Source: Actinomycetes bacterium (GTDB lineage: Bacteria > Actinomycetota > Acidimicrobiia > Acidimicrobiales > Palsa-688). Taken from it: a stretch of DNA of 64,000 nt. The notes under the pieces are model-generated. The model was not told the DNA's origin and ran no database searches. It worked only from the letters and a program-made list of their open reading frames with translations. The number at the start of each line of letters is the position of its first letter. Within the stretch, counting starts at the first letter, position 1. The DNA lies in assembly GCA_021787365.1 (NCBI GenBank), contig JAJYMB010000059.1, forward strand, positions 1 through 64,000. The letters are read 5' to 3'. This document shows positions 9,183 through 17,051 of the stretch, piece by piece. Position numbers and translations under genes: made by a program.

Positions 9183-10607
9183 CGAGCGCTGTTTGGGCGA
9201 ACTTGTACTTGGCCTTTGCGAGGTCGCCGTTGCTGCGGCGCTCACGGCTGCTGCCACCGCGGGGGCGACCGCGGCGTCGAACACGCTCGGGACGATGTAG
9301 TCCGCGTTGAGCTCTTCGGGGCCTACGGCGTCCGCTATGGCCTGGGCGGCGGCCAGGCCCATTTCCTCGGTGAACTCTTTCGCGCCAGCGTCGAGCAGGC
9401 CCCGGAAGACGCCGGGGAAGGCCAAGACGTTGTTGATCTGGTTGGGGAAGTCGCTCCGCCCGGTGGCGAGGACCGCCACGCGCTTGCGAGCCTCGAAGGG
9501 GTCGACCTCGGGGTCGGGGTTGGCGAGCGCGAAGACGATCGGGAGCTCCGCCATTCGCGAAAGGTCGTTCGCGGACAGCAGGTTGGCGGCGCTGACTCCG
9601 ATAAAGACATCGGCGCCCACGAGGGCGTCGGCGAGCGTCCCCGAGAGGTTGCTCGCGTTGGTGTGCTCGGCCACCCAACGACGGGCGTCGTCCATAGCTG
9701 GCCGGTCGCGGGTCACGATGCCCTGGCGGTCGCAGGCGACGATGTCGCCCACGCCCTGCTGCCTCAGCAACTTGATGACTGCCGTACCTGCCGCGCCGAC
9801 GCCGGAGATGGCGACGCGGACGTCGGCCAGCTTCTTCCCCACTACGCGGAGCGCGTTGGACAGAGCGGCGAGCACCACGATCGCCGTGCCGTGCTGGTCG
9901 TCGTGGAACACGGGGATGTCGAGCCGTTCGCGCAGCCTCTCTTCGATCTCGAAGCAGCGAGGCGCGGCGATGTCTTCCAAGTTGATGCCGCCGTAGACGG
10001 GCGATATCAGCTCGACGGTGCGCACGATCTCGTCCACGTCGTGGGTGGCGAGGCAGACCGGCCAGGCGTCTACACCGCCGAACTGTTTGAAGAGAGCGGC
10101 CTTGCCCTCCATCACAGGTAGGGCGGCGGCGGGGCCGATGTCGCCGAGCCCGAGCACTGCCGAGCCGTCGGTGACGACGGCCACCGTGTTGCGCTTGATG
10201 GTGAGGCGCCTGGCGTCGGCCGGCTCCTTGGCGATCGCCAGGCAGACCCTGGCGACCCCTGGCGTGTAGGCCCGGGAGAGGTCGTCGCGGTGCTTCAGGG
10301 GGACCTTGGGGACGACCTCCAGTTTCCCGCCCAGGTGGAGCAGGAAGGTCCGGTCGCTCACCTTCAGGACCTTGACGCTGTCGACGCCCTCTACGGCGGC
10401 GACGACGGCGTCGGCGTGGTCGGCGTTGGAGGCGTCGAAGGTGACGTCCACCAACAGGTGGTCGGGACGGGACTCCGCTACGTCGAGGGCCGTGAGGACG
10501 CCGCCGGCCCGGCCGACGGCAACGGCGAGGTCGGGCGTCACGGCGCCAGTCGAAGGCACCTCGACGCGAACAGTGACCGTGTAACCCGGGCTTGGCTGAT
10601 TGGGCAT
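9174..10607 (-). CDS. NAD(P)-dependent malic enzyme with N-terminal ACT domain
   Basis: This 477-residue protein decarboxylates malate to pyruvate. An ACT-type regulatory domain occupies about residues 8-85 ([12 protein letters not shown] to [12 protein letters not shown]). The catalytic core follows with [10 protein letters not shown], the lysine segment [24 protein letters not shown], the metal site FHDDQHGTA and the dinucleotide motif [13 protein letters not shown]-malic enzymes are usually under amino-acid or metabolite control. Cofactor preference cannot be assigned. The gene has a strong promoter (TTGACA-N17-TATTGT) whose -10 lies within an inverted repeat. It heads the leftward glycolate operon, opposite malate synthase, which points to use in glyoxylate assimilation. 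The C-terminus is a short Ala/Ser/Pro-rich tail. Confidence 0.93.
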   Translation of the reverse strand: MPNQPSPGYTVTVRVEVPSTGAVTPDLAVAVGRAGGVLTALDVAESRPDHLLVDVTFDASNADHADAVVAAVEGVDSVKVLKVSDRTFLLHLGGKLEVVPKVPLKHRDDLSRAYTPGVARVCLAIAKEPADARRLTIKRNTVAVVTDGSAVLGLGDIGPAAALPVMEGKAALFKQFGGVDAWPVCLATHDVDEIVRTVELISPVYGGINLEDIAAPRCFEIEERLRERLDIPVFHDDQHGTAIVVLAALSNALRVVGKKLADVRVAISGVGAAGTAVIKLLRQQGVGDIVACDRQGIVTRDRPAMDDARRWVAEHTNASNLSGTLADALVGADVFIGVSAANLLSANDLSRMAELPIVFALANPDPEVDPFEARKRVAVLATGRSDFPNQINNVLAFPGVFRGLLDAGAKEFTEEMGLAAAQAIADAVGPEELNADYIVPSVFDAAVAPAVAAAVSAAATATSQRPSTSSPKQRSQP

Positions 10608-10665
10608 GAACCAGACCCCCGCTCCTCAGAAGTTCGTGACTTCCACGACATGAAAAGACAAGTTT

Positions 10666-10708
10666 GTATTGCGGAATGGACAATACCTGGAAGTGTGAGG
10701 GTTGTCAA
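10666..10708 (-). promoter_or_regulatory. Malic enzyme promoter overlapped by a candidate operator
   Basis: On the minus strand a -35 TTGACA (10703-10708), a 17-base spacer and a -10 TATTGT (10680-10685) form a near-consensus promoter. A perfect inverted repeat GTATTG-N9-CAATAC (10666-10686) covers the -10 and the likely start point. A bound repressor there would block transcription. The IclR-type gene nearby is the obvious candidate, by inference. The leader to the ATG would be about 66 bases. Confidence 0.7.
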
Positions 10709-10780
10709 TGGAGCTCATCGGGAACGCCACCGCCGCTCCCGGTCGTCCCCATCGCCTACACGCCCGGCCCCTTGAAGGAC

Positions 10781-10842
10781 TTGCGGCCAACGACCGCGGC
10801 ACATACAGTAGATGAGTGAAAGTAAGTTTCCGCATAGCGGAA
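10781..10842 (+). promoter_or_regulatory. Malate synthase promoter with palindromic operator
   Basis: TTGCGG (10781-10786), a 17-base spacer and TACAGT (10804-10809) form a good rightward promoter. About 12 bases downstream of the expected start point lies the perfect palindrome TTCCGC-ATA-GCGGAA (10828-10842), just before the Shine-Dalgarno AAAGGGAGAG. TTCCGC/GCGGAA arms resemble operators of several IclR-family repressors; assignment to the local regulator is inference. Confidence 0.7.
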
Positions 10843-10858
10843 GAAAGGGAGAGGCCAG

Positions 10859-12463
10859 TTGGCCCAGCAAGTTGCCGCCGTACCCGGGCTTACCGTCACC
10901 GAGGCCGTGGACGAGCGCTACCGGGAAGTGCTGAACGAGGCCGCGCTGGAACTGCTGGTCGGTCTCGAGCGGCGCTTCCGCGGCCCGCGCCAGGAGTTGC
11001 TGCGCCGGCGGGCAGAGCGCCAAGACGAGATCGACAAGGGGCTCATGTTGGACTTCCTGCCCGAGACCAAGGACGTCCGAGAAGGTGATTGGCGCGTAGC
11101 ACCGCCGGCGGCCGGCCTTGTCGAGCGCAAGGTCGAGATCACGGGCCCGACCGAGCGGAAGATGGCCATCAACGCGCTCAACTCGGGGGCGAGCGTCTGG
11201 CTGGCCGACTTCGAGGACGCGAACGTGCCCACCTGGGACAACATGGTCGGAGGCCAGGTGAACCTCCTCGACGCCGTGCGCCGGGCCATCAGCTTCACGA
11301 GCCCCGAGGGCAAGGAGTACAGGCTCGGCCCGGTCAACCCGACGATAGTGGTCAGGCCACGGGGGTGGCATTTGGACGAGCGCCACCTGTTGGTGGACGG
11401 GCAACCCACTTCGGCGAGCCTGGTCGACTTCGCGCTCTACCTCGCCAATGCGGGCCGCGAGCAGATAAAGGACGGCCTTGGGCCCTACTACTACCTGGCC
11501 AAGCTGGAGGGCCACGTGGAGGCCCGTCTGTGGGACGAGGTCTTCTCCTTTGCCGAAGAGGCGCTGTCGTTGCCCCGCGGCACGGTCCGCGCCACGGTGC
11601 TCATCGAGACCATCACGGCGGCGTTCGAGATGGACGAGATCCTCTTCGAGCTCCGCGACCACGCGTCCGGGCTCAACGCCGGGCGCTGGGACTACCTGTT
11701 CTCGATAATCAAGAAGTTCCGCAACCGCGGTGCCGGCTTCGTGCTGCCGGACCGCAACTCCATAACGATGGACGTCCCGTTCATGCGTGCCTATGCGGAG
11801 CTGCTCGTCTCTACATGCCACCGCCGCGGCGCCCATGCCATAGGCGGCATGGCGGCCTTCATACCGAGCCGCCGGGACCCCCAGGTGAACGCCGTCGCCA
11901 TGGACAAGGTGAGGCAGGACAAACGGCGAGAGGCGGCCCAGGGCTTCGACGGCTCCTGGGTTGCCCACCCCGACCTGGTCCAACTGTGCCGCGAAGAGCT
12001 CGATGCGGTACTGGGCGAGGCGCCGAACCAGCTCGGCCGCAAGGGGGATGCTGGGCGCCTCAACGCGAGTGACTTGCTGGACTTCGCCTCCACGGGGGCA
12101 CGCTGCACCGAGGCGGGGCTGCGCAACAACGTGAGCGTTGCACTGCAGTACCTCGCCGCCTGGCTCGGCGGCAACGGGGCAGTTGCGATTTTCAACTTGA
12201 TGGAGGACGCCGCTACGGCCGAGATCGCCCGTTCGCAGGTCTGGCAATGGATCCATGCCGGCGTGGTGCTGGACGACGGCCAAAGGGTCACGCGCGACTT
12301 GGTAGACCGCGTGCTCGACGAGGAAGCCGCCAAGATAAAGGGTGCCTTCGGAGCCGATTACAACGACAAGTACTTCGTCGAGGCTCGCAAGCTCTTTGTG
12401 CAGGTCGCCTTGGGTGACAACTATTACGAGTTCCTCACTCTGCCTGCCATGGAGAGGCTTTAG
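10859..12463 (+). CDS. aceB: Malate synthase A
   Basis: Malate synthase (534 aa) condenses glyoxylate with acetyl-CoA to malate. Isoform A features are present: ITGPTERKMAINALNSGA, the block WLADFEDANVPTWDN, VNPTIVVRPRGWH, ATVLIETITAAFEMDEIL carrying the metal-binding glutamate, and GGMAAFIP. The TTG start was chosen because AAAGGGAGAG lies just upstream. No isocitrate lyase gene is in the window. Next to glcDEF the source of glyoxylate is more likely glycolate, though isocitrate lyase could be encoded elsewhere. Expression appears controlled by the palindrome in its leader. Confidence 0.96.
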   Translation: MAQQVAAVPGLTVTEAVDERYREVLNEAALELLVGLERRFRGPRQELLRRRAERQDEIDKGLMLDFLPETKDVREGDWRVAPPAAGLVERKVEITGPTERKMAINALNSGASVWLADFEDANVPTWDNMVGGQVNLLDAVRRAISFTSPEGKEYRLGPVNPTIVVRPRGWHLDERHLLVDGQPTSASLVDFALYLANAGREQIKDGLGPYYYLAKLEGHVEARLWDEVFSFAEEALSLPRGTVRATVLIETITAAFEMDEILFELRDHASGLNAGRWDYLFSIIKKFRNRGAGFVLPDRNSITMDVPFMRAYAELLVSTCHRRGAHAIGGMAAFIPSRRDPQVNAVAMDKVRQDKRREAAQGFDGSWVAHPDLVQLCREELDAVLGEAPNQLGRKGDAGRLNASDLLDFASTGARCTEAGLRNNVSVALQYLAAWLGGNGAVAIFNLMEDAATAEIARSQVWQWIHAGVVLDDGQRVTRDLVDRVLDEEAAKIKGAFGADYNDKYFVEARKLFVQVALGDNYYEFLTLPAMERL

Positions 12464-12606
12464 AAGTACGCGGGCCGTGCTCGCCGCCGGGAGCACCTCT
12501 ACGACCGCGCCGAGGTAGTGGGGGTGCGCGGAGGCTGAGCGTTCGAGGGCCTTCGGGCTAGACTTCCACGAGTCGAAGAGCGTGTCGGTACGAGCATCGC
12601 GAGAAG

Positions 12607-13443
12607 ATGAAGGCGCAAAAACTGAAGGCAGCCAAGGAGGAGGACCAGATTTCAACCGAGGGGCTGGACCACGGGCACCGTCCTGGTCACGTGCAGTCGC
12701 TTTCTCGCACCTTCGGGCTACTCGAGGCAATGGCAGACGCGGGCGGGGTCGCCAGCCTCTCCGAGCTTCGCCGCAAGTCAGGCTTGCCGCTTCCTACGAT
12801 CCATCGATTGCTTCAGACCTTGGTGGTGCTCGGTTATGTACGGCAAGTGCCATCGCGCGGGTACGCGCTCGGGCCCCGACTGGCACGGCTGGGGGAAAGC
12901 GCGACCCGGCTGGTGGGCAGGTGGGCCGCGCCTCATCTGCGCGAGCTCGTGGAGCGCGTGGGTGAGACCACTAATTTGGCTGTGCTCGACGCGGACCGCG
13001 TGCTCTATGTGGCACAAGAGCCGGGCCGGCACTCGATGCGGATGTTCACGGAGGTTGGGCGTCGTGCCGGCGTGCACTGCACGGCCGTTGGCAAAGCCAT
13101 GCTGGCTCGCCTGTCGGAGGAGGAGGCGATCGCCGTACTTCAGCGTTCCGGTATGCAAGCTCACACCGCCAACACGATCACATCTCTGCCCGAGATGCTG
13201 GCAGAACTACAAAAGGTGCGGCGGCGAGGCTACGCACTTGACAATGGAGAACAAGAGGATGCTGTGCGGTGCGTCGCGGTCGCTTTGCCAGGCGAGGTGA
13301 GCAGGGCTGCTATTTCAATATCTGGACCAGTGGGCCGTATGGATGACGCCGTGGTGCGTAAAGCAGTGCCGCTTCTTCGTACTGCTGCCGCTCAGGTAGC
13401 GAAGGAGTGGGAGTCCGTCGAAATATCGACCTCAGCGCTTTGA
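12607..13443 (+). CDS. IclR-family transcriptional regulator, probable glyoxylate-module repressor
   Basis: This 278-residue protein has a charged leader of about 28 residues, then the IclR winged helix-turn-helix (residues 30-90; VQSLSRTFGLLEAM, LPTIHRLLQTLVVLGYV). The ligand-binding domain follows, with GRRAGVHCTAVGKAMLA and RGYALDNGEQEDAVRCVAVAL. These last motifs are typical of the glyoxylate/allantoin-responsive branch (AllR/IclR-like). It follows malate synthase in the same direction after 143 bases with its own -10-like TAGACT (12559-12564). By position it should control the divergent malic enzyme/aceB promoters. The effector (glyoxylate, pyruvate or another) cannot be read from sequence. 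Confidence 0.88.
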   Translation: MKAQKLKAAKEEDQISTEGLDHGHRPGHVQSLSRTFGLLEAMADAGGVASLSELRRKSGLPLPTIHRLLQTLVVLGYVRQVPSRGYALGPRLARLGESATRLVGRWAAPHLRELVERVGETTNLAVLDADRVLYVAQEPGRHSMRMFTEVGRRAGVHCTAVGKAMLARLSEEEAIAVLQRSGMQAHTANTITSLPEMLAELQKVRRRGYALDNGEQEDAVRCVAVALPGEVSRAAISISGPVGRMDDAVVRKAVPLLRTAAAQVAKEWESVEISTSAL

Positions 13444-13523
13444 CGGTTTGCGCAGGGCGCCCCGCCTCGTGGCTGGACACGGCGGTTCACGCGAGAACTC
13501 CCGCGGGGGCCATTTGGTGCTTT

Positions 13524-13618
13524 CCAGGAACCTTCGCCCGGTTGCCGGCGACGAGGACGCCGTCTCCCCCGATCAGAAATTGCGGTCGCAACCGGGCGCA
13601 GATTGCCTGTGGTGGTAG
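13524..13618. repeat. Inverted pair of a dispersed intergenic repeat
   Basis: Between the convergent IclR and GH53 genes, TCGCCCGGTTGC (13534-13545) faces GCAACCGGGCG (13588-13598) across about 42 bases. The left copy is preceded by CCAGGAACCT and the right one followed by TTGCCTGTGGTGGTAG. The same sequences with the same flanks recur at 36715-36743 and 56567-56600. The fold could also end transcription for both genes. Confidence 0.7.
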
Positions 13619-13632
13619 GTACTAGCCCGTCG

Positions 13633-15516
13633 TCACGGGATCACGCAGGGGACCTCGTAGGGGTCATAGCTTGTACAGGTGCTTACCGGGTCCTGGAATA
13701 TGGTGATCGAAGGCAGCGCCCTGCCCTGGAAGTCGAAAAGGGTCATGTTGTCGTCCGGAGTGCCGGGAGGGCTGGCGTTGGGCGCCCAGGAGACGCCGGG
13801 GATCCACTCCGGCTCCCACCAAAAGAGGCCGGCGCCCAAGCCGTTGGGGGCGGCGGCGAGGATGGAGAGCTCGTCGTTGATGAAGGAGATCTGGCCGCCG
13901 GGGTTGGCTGGGTAGCCGTCGGTCAAGTTGCTCGGCTGCCAGGTGTCGTTGCCCAGGGCGTCGCCGTTGGCGAGGGTCCAGGCGTACTGCGTCTCGGCGA
14001 TCACGATCGGCTTCTTTATCGTGGTGGCCAGGTTGTCCACTGTCGCCCGCATCCCCGAGAGCGAACCCTGGTACTCAGGGTAGTAAGAAAGGGCTATCAC
14101 ATTGAAGGGGACGCCGTAGGCCTCGAGCTGGGAGTAGAAGTACTGGCTCTTTTCGGTGTCGTTGGCCCCGTAGGGGGTCTCGCCACCGCCGAGGTCGGTG
14201 TGGATGGCGATGAGCAGCTTGTGGCCCGGGGGGTTGGCCGTTTGGGCGCCGGCGATGCCTGCCTTCAACAACTGGGTGAAGTTCGCCCAGCCGGTGGCCG
14301 AGGTGTTGCCGGACCAGTCGAGGTAGCCCCCCTGCCCGGGTGTGCCCTTGCAGCCGAAGTCCACCCAGTTGCCTGCGGCCGCCGAGTCGTAGGACCAGAG
14401 CATCCCGTTTGTGACCTCGTTGCCGATCGACACCATGTCAACTGGCGTCCCCTGTGCAGCAAAGGCCGATACGACCTGCTGGGTGTAGGACTGGACCTTT
14501 TCAGGCAGTGCGGGGAAGGTGTCGGGCCAGCCGGCCGGGATGCACTGCTTCCCGGGGTCGGCCCAAAAGTCGGAGTAGTGGATGTCCAAGAACAGCTTGA
14601 GGCCGGCCTGCTTTATGGTCTTGGCGAGCGCGAGGTCGGTCGCGAGGTCGCTGTAGCCCGAAGGGGGGTTCACCCAGAGGCGCAGGCGGGCCCAGCCGGC
14701 CCCGTGGTCCGCGAGGATGGAGATCGGGTTGGCCGTCACGCCGGCGTCGCTGAAGGTGTTGCCCGCGGCCAGTTCCTGGGCCGTGAAGGACATATCGGCT
14801 CCGAGCATCATGCCGGCGGCGGCCGGGCCCGGGCCCAAGAGCCTGAACTCCCCCACGCAAACCGGGGCACTCCCACTGTCCCAGACCGTGAGTTCCGCGT
14901 AGCGCACCGGTACCACGCCTGGCGAGGCCCCGCCTGTGGGGCCGCCCGGCGTGATGGTGCCGGCACTTTGCCCGGGGAGGCCGCCGCTCGTGCCGGCGGG
15001 TGCGAGCGGGACGTACATGGGGTTGCCCGGGTCGAGGGCGATGCTCTGTGCCGTCGCCACCGGCTGCCACTGCCCCGCCGCGGTGGCAATGGACAAAGAG
15101 GCGCGCGCCGAGGAACTCGAGTTGTCGAGGGTTATGCCGATGCCGTCCAGCTGGCGCACCTGGCCGAGGTCCACCGTCAAAGTGTCGGGCCACGAGGCGG
15201 TACACCAGGAGGTCGCGGCGTCGCCGTCGATCGCGTTGGAGGGCGGGTTGGCGGACTGAGACGCTTCGGCCGTTGCCTGGCCGGAGAGAGCCCAGTCGAT
15301 GGTGGGTGCCTGGGCATCCGACTGCAGGGCCCCGTGGTGCGCCGTGGCGGGTGCCTGCAGTTGAGCCGCCACCGGGGAAGCGAAGAGCGCCACGAGGGCC
15401 GCCGCGCCCGCAGCCGCAGGGCCGGAAAGGTGCCTGCGCCGGCGGGGCCGTGGGCCGTTTCTGGTCGGTGCCACGTTGCTGTCAGAGCGCGTCACGATAC
15501 GAAGCCGTCCTTTCAT
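13633..15516 (-). CDS. Secreted GH53 endo-beta-1,4-galactanase with F5/8-type domain
   Basis: This 627-residue exoenzyme should cleave beta-1,4-galactan side chains of pectic arabinogalactan. The Arg-rich N-terminus and the hydrophobic stretch ending SPVAAQLQAPA form a signal peptide of about 50 residues. A discoidin/F5/8-like carbohydrate-binding domain follows (residues about 75-230; NAIDGDAATSWCTASWPDTLTVDLG and VRYAELTVW). The GH53 barrel has its acid/base glutamate in VSIGNEVTNGMLW and its nucleophile glutamate in PIVIAETQYAW, with GLFWWEPEWIPG near the end. The Shine-Dalgarno GGGGGGACGAG precedes the ATG. No transporter or sugar-degradation gene is adjacent, so it appears as a single secreted enzyme under a CebR-like operator. 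Confidence 0.9.
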   Translation of the reverse strand: MKGRLRIVTRSDSNVAPTRNGPRPRRRRHLSGPAAAGAAALVALFASPVAAQLQAPATAHHGALQSDAQAPTIDWALSGQATAEASQSANPPSNAIDGDAATSWCTASWPDTLTVDLGQVRQLDGIGITLDNSSSSARASLSIATAAGQWQPVATAQSIALDPGNPMYVPLAPAGTSGGLPGQSAGTITPGGPTGGASPGVVPVRYAELTVWDSGSAPVCVGEFRLLGPGPAAAGMMLGADMSFTAQELAAGNTFSDAGVTANPISILADHGAGWARLRLWVNPPSGYSDLATDLALAKTIKQAGLKLFLDIHYSDFWADPGKQCIPAGWPDTFPALPEKVQSYTQQVVSAFAAQGTPVDMVSIGNEVTNGMLWSYDSAAAGNWVDFGCKGTPGQGGYLDWSGNTSATGWANFTQLLKAGIAGAQTANPPGHKLLIAIHTDLGGGETPYGANDTEKSQYFYSQLEAYGVPFNVIALSYYPEYQGSLSGMRATVDNLATTIKKPIVIAETQYAWTLANGDALGNDTWQPSNLTDGYPANPGGQISFINDELSILAAAPNGLGAGLFWWEPEWIPGVSWAPNASPPGTPDDNMTLFDFQGRALPSITIFQDPVSTCTSYDPYEVPCVIP

Positions 15517-15541
15517 CTCGTCCCCCCGTTCTCGCCATGCA

Positions 15542-15596
15542 TGGGAGCGCTCCCAATGCGACTCGAGAAACTAGCAGGGACGTGCAAACGGTGCAA
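15542..15596 (-). promoter_or_regulatory. GH53 promoter with perfect CebR-type operator
   Basis: On the minus strand TTGCAC (15591-15596), a 17-base spacer and TAGTTT (15568-15573) form a promoter. The 14-bp palindrome TGGGAGCGCTCCCA (15542-15555) lies 12 bases downstream of the -10, between the likely start point and the ATG. This is exactly the CebR (LacI-family, cellobiose-responsive) consensus known from Streptomyces. No LacI-family gene is in the window. Confidence 0.85.
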
Positions 15597-15669
15597 GGGG
15601 TTAGCACAGCCTGGTGCGGGGGTCGGCGGAGTCCCTGGTGAAGCCTCTACGCACGAGACGTGCCGGCCA

Positions 15670-15870
15670 GGGGAGAAAGACGGGGACGTGGGTGCCGGCA
15701 CGTGCGCTGGGCCGGGGGAGAAAGACGGGGACGTGGTGCCGGCACGTGCGCTCGGCCAGGCCGTGTGGGGTGGGGTGGGCCGTCTACTGGGTGCGTTTCC
15801 ACGTTCTCGGTGCGGTCCGCGTGCCAAGAGGGCGCCTGACAGTACCAAGAACGTCTGGTCGCACCGAGAA
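15670..15870. repeat. GH53-queA spacer: 45-bp duplication and TTCTCGGTGCG motifs
   Basis: The 460-base gap 15517-15976 holds no gene. Besides the GH53 promoter it contains a tandem duplication of about 45 bases (15670-15714 and 15715-15758, each with GGGGAGAAAGACGGGG and the palindrome GTGCCGGCAC). Two direct copies of a motif follow (CTGGGTGCG near 15786 and TTCTCGGTGCG at 15804-15814), then an inverted copy CGCACCGAGAA at 15860-15870. The motif recurs at 34047-34076 and 37861-37946. Confidence 0.75.
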
Positions 15871-15976
15871 GAGCATGTCCGCCGCAACTGGGCGCGCCTG
15901 GCGTCGGTACGCTCGGCACCGACGGAACGCGCTGCCGGCCCACCCAGGCGCCGGCGAGTGAACGTCAGCCAAGACG

Positions 15977-17047
15977 ATGGACGTCCCCGACTACCCCCTC
16001 CCCACAGAGGCCATTGCCCAGGTCCCGGCCGAACCACGCGACTCGGCGCGGCTCCTGAACGCCCTCCGGGACCCTCCCGAGCACTTGCTGGTGGCCGACC
16101 TGCCGGGGCTTCTCGGCGAGGGCGACGTGGTCGTCGTCAACACCTCACGAGTGGTGCCGGCGCGCCTCGCCCTCCGCAAGCAGACCGGGGGAGCGGCCGA
16201 GGTACTGCTGGTGGAGCCGCTGCCCGGCCCGCCGGGCCGCTTCGAGGCCATGGTCCGCCCGGGCCGGCGCCTGCCCCCCGGGACGATCTTGTGGGCGCAG
16301 CCCGCTCCGGCCGGGGTCGCGCCGGCGGGCGTCGAGGCCGGCGAAGCGGACGCGGGTCGCGCCGCTGGCGAGGTAGTGCCGCTAGTGCCAGTGGTCGAGG
16401 TGGGCGCTCGGCTGCCCAACGGCAACCGAGAGGTCACTGGCCTGGTGGAAGACCTGTCCGCCTACGGGGAGCTGGCCTTGCCTCCCTACATACACGAACC
16501 CCTCTCGGACCCCGAGCGCTACCAGACCGTCTACTCGGAGCGCCCGGGCAGCGTGGCCGCGCCGACGGCGGGCTTGCACCTGACCCCGGGCGTGCTGGCC
16601 GCTTGCCGCCGGCAGGGCGCCCGTATCCTGGCCGTGGACCTCGCGGTCGGCCCAGGGACCTTCAAGCCGATCAAGGCTGGCCGGGTAGAGGAGCACGAGA
16701 TGCACGCCGAGCGCTACTTCGTCCCCGAGGTCACCTGGGAGGCCTGCCAGGAGGCGAGGCGAAATGGGGGCCGGGTGGTGGCGGTCGGCACGACTGCTGT
16801 GCGGGCGTTGGAATCGGCCGGTGCCACCGGGTCACTCCAAGGCAGGACCGAGCTCTACATACGACCGGGCCACCCTTTCTCGGTCGTTGACGTGCTCATG
16901 ACCAATTTCCACCAGCCGAGGAGCACGCTCCTCGTCCTGCTGGAGGCCTTCGCCGGCGAGCGCTGGCGGGACCTCTACGCCCTCGCGCTGGCCGAGGGCT
17001 ACCGGTTTTTGTCTTTCGGTGACGCGATGGTCGTCGGGCGGGGCTAG
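15977..17047 (+). CDS. queA: tRNA preQ1(34) S-adenosylmethionine ribosyltransferase-isomerase QueA
   Basis: QueA (356 aa) transfers and isomerises the ribosyl group of S-adenosylmethionine onto preQ1-modified tRNA to form epoxyqueuosine. Hallmarks are the N-terminal DYPLPTEAIAQVPAEPRDSARLL, VVNTSRVVPARL, the core YQTVYSERPGSVAAPTAGLH, AVGTTAVRALES and LMTNFHQPRSTLL. Residues about 105-130 contain an Ala/Gly-rich insertion (PAPAGVAPAGVEAGEAD). The start has no strong Shine-Dalgarno. tgt follows 4 bases after the stop, so the two queuosine enzymes are co-expressed. Confidence 0.96.
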   Translation: MDVPDYPLPTEAIAQVPAEPRDSARLLNALRDPPEHLLVADLPGLLGEGDVVVVNTSRVVPARLALRKQTGGAAEVLLVEPLPGPPGRFEAMVRPGRRLPPGTILWAQPAPAGVAPAGVEAGEADAGRAAGEVVPLVPVVEVGARLPNGNREVTGLVEDLSAYGELALPPYIHEPLSDPERYQTVYSERPGSVAAPTAGLHLTPGVLAACRRQGARILAVDLAVGPGTFKPIKAGRVEEHEMHAERYFVPEVTWEACQEARRNGGRVVAVGTTAVRALESAGATGSLQGRTELYIRPGHPFSVVDVLMTNFHQPRSTLLVLLEAFAGERWRDLYALALAEGYRFLSFGDAMVVGRG

Positions 17048-17051
17048 AGCG

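Noticed and set aside
10715-12730. 671-codon minus-strand frame over malate synthase
   Set aside because: Mirror frame of aceB with no domain.
13603-16890. 1,095-codon open frame on the plus strand
   Set aside because: It lies opposite the GH53 gene and through queA in another frame, with no recognisable domain; a GC-composition shadow.
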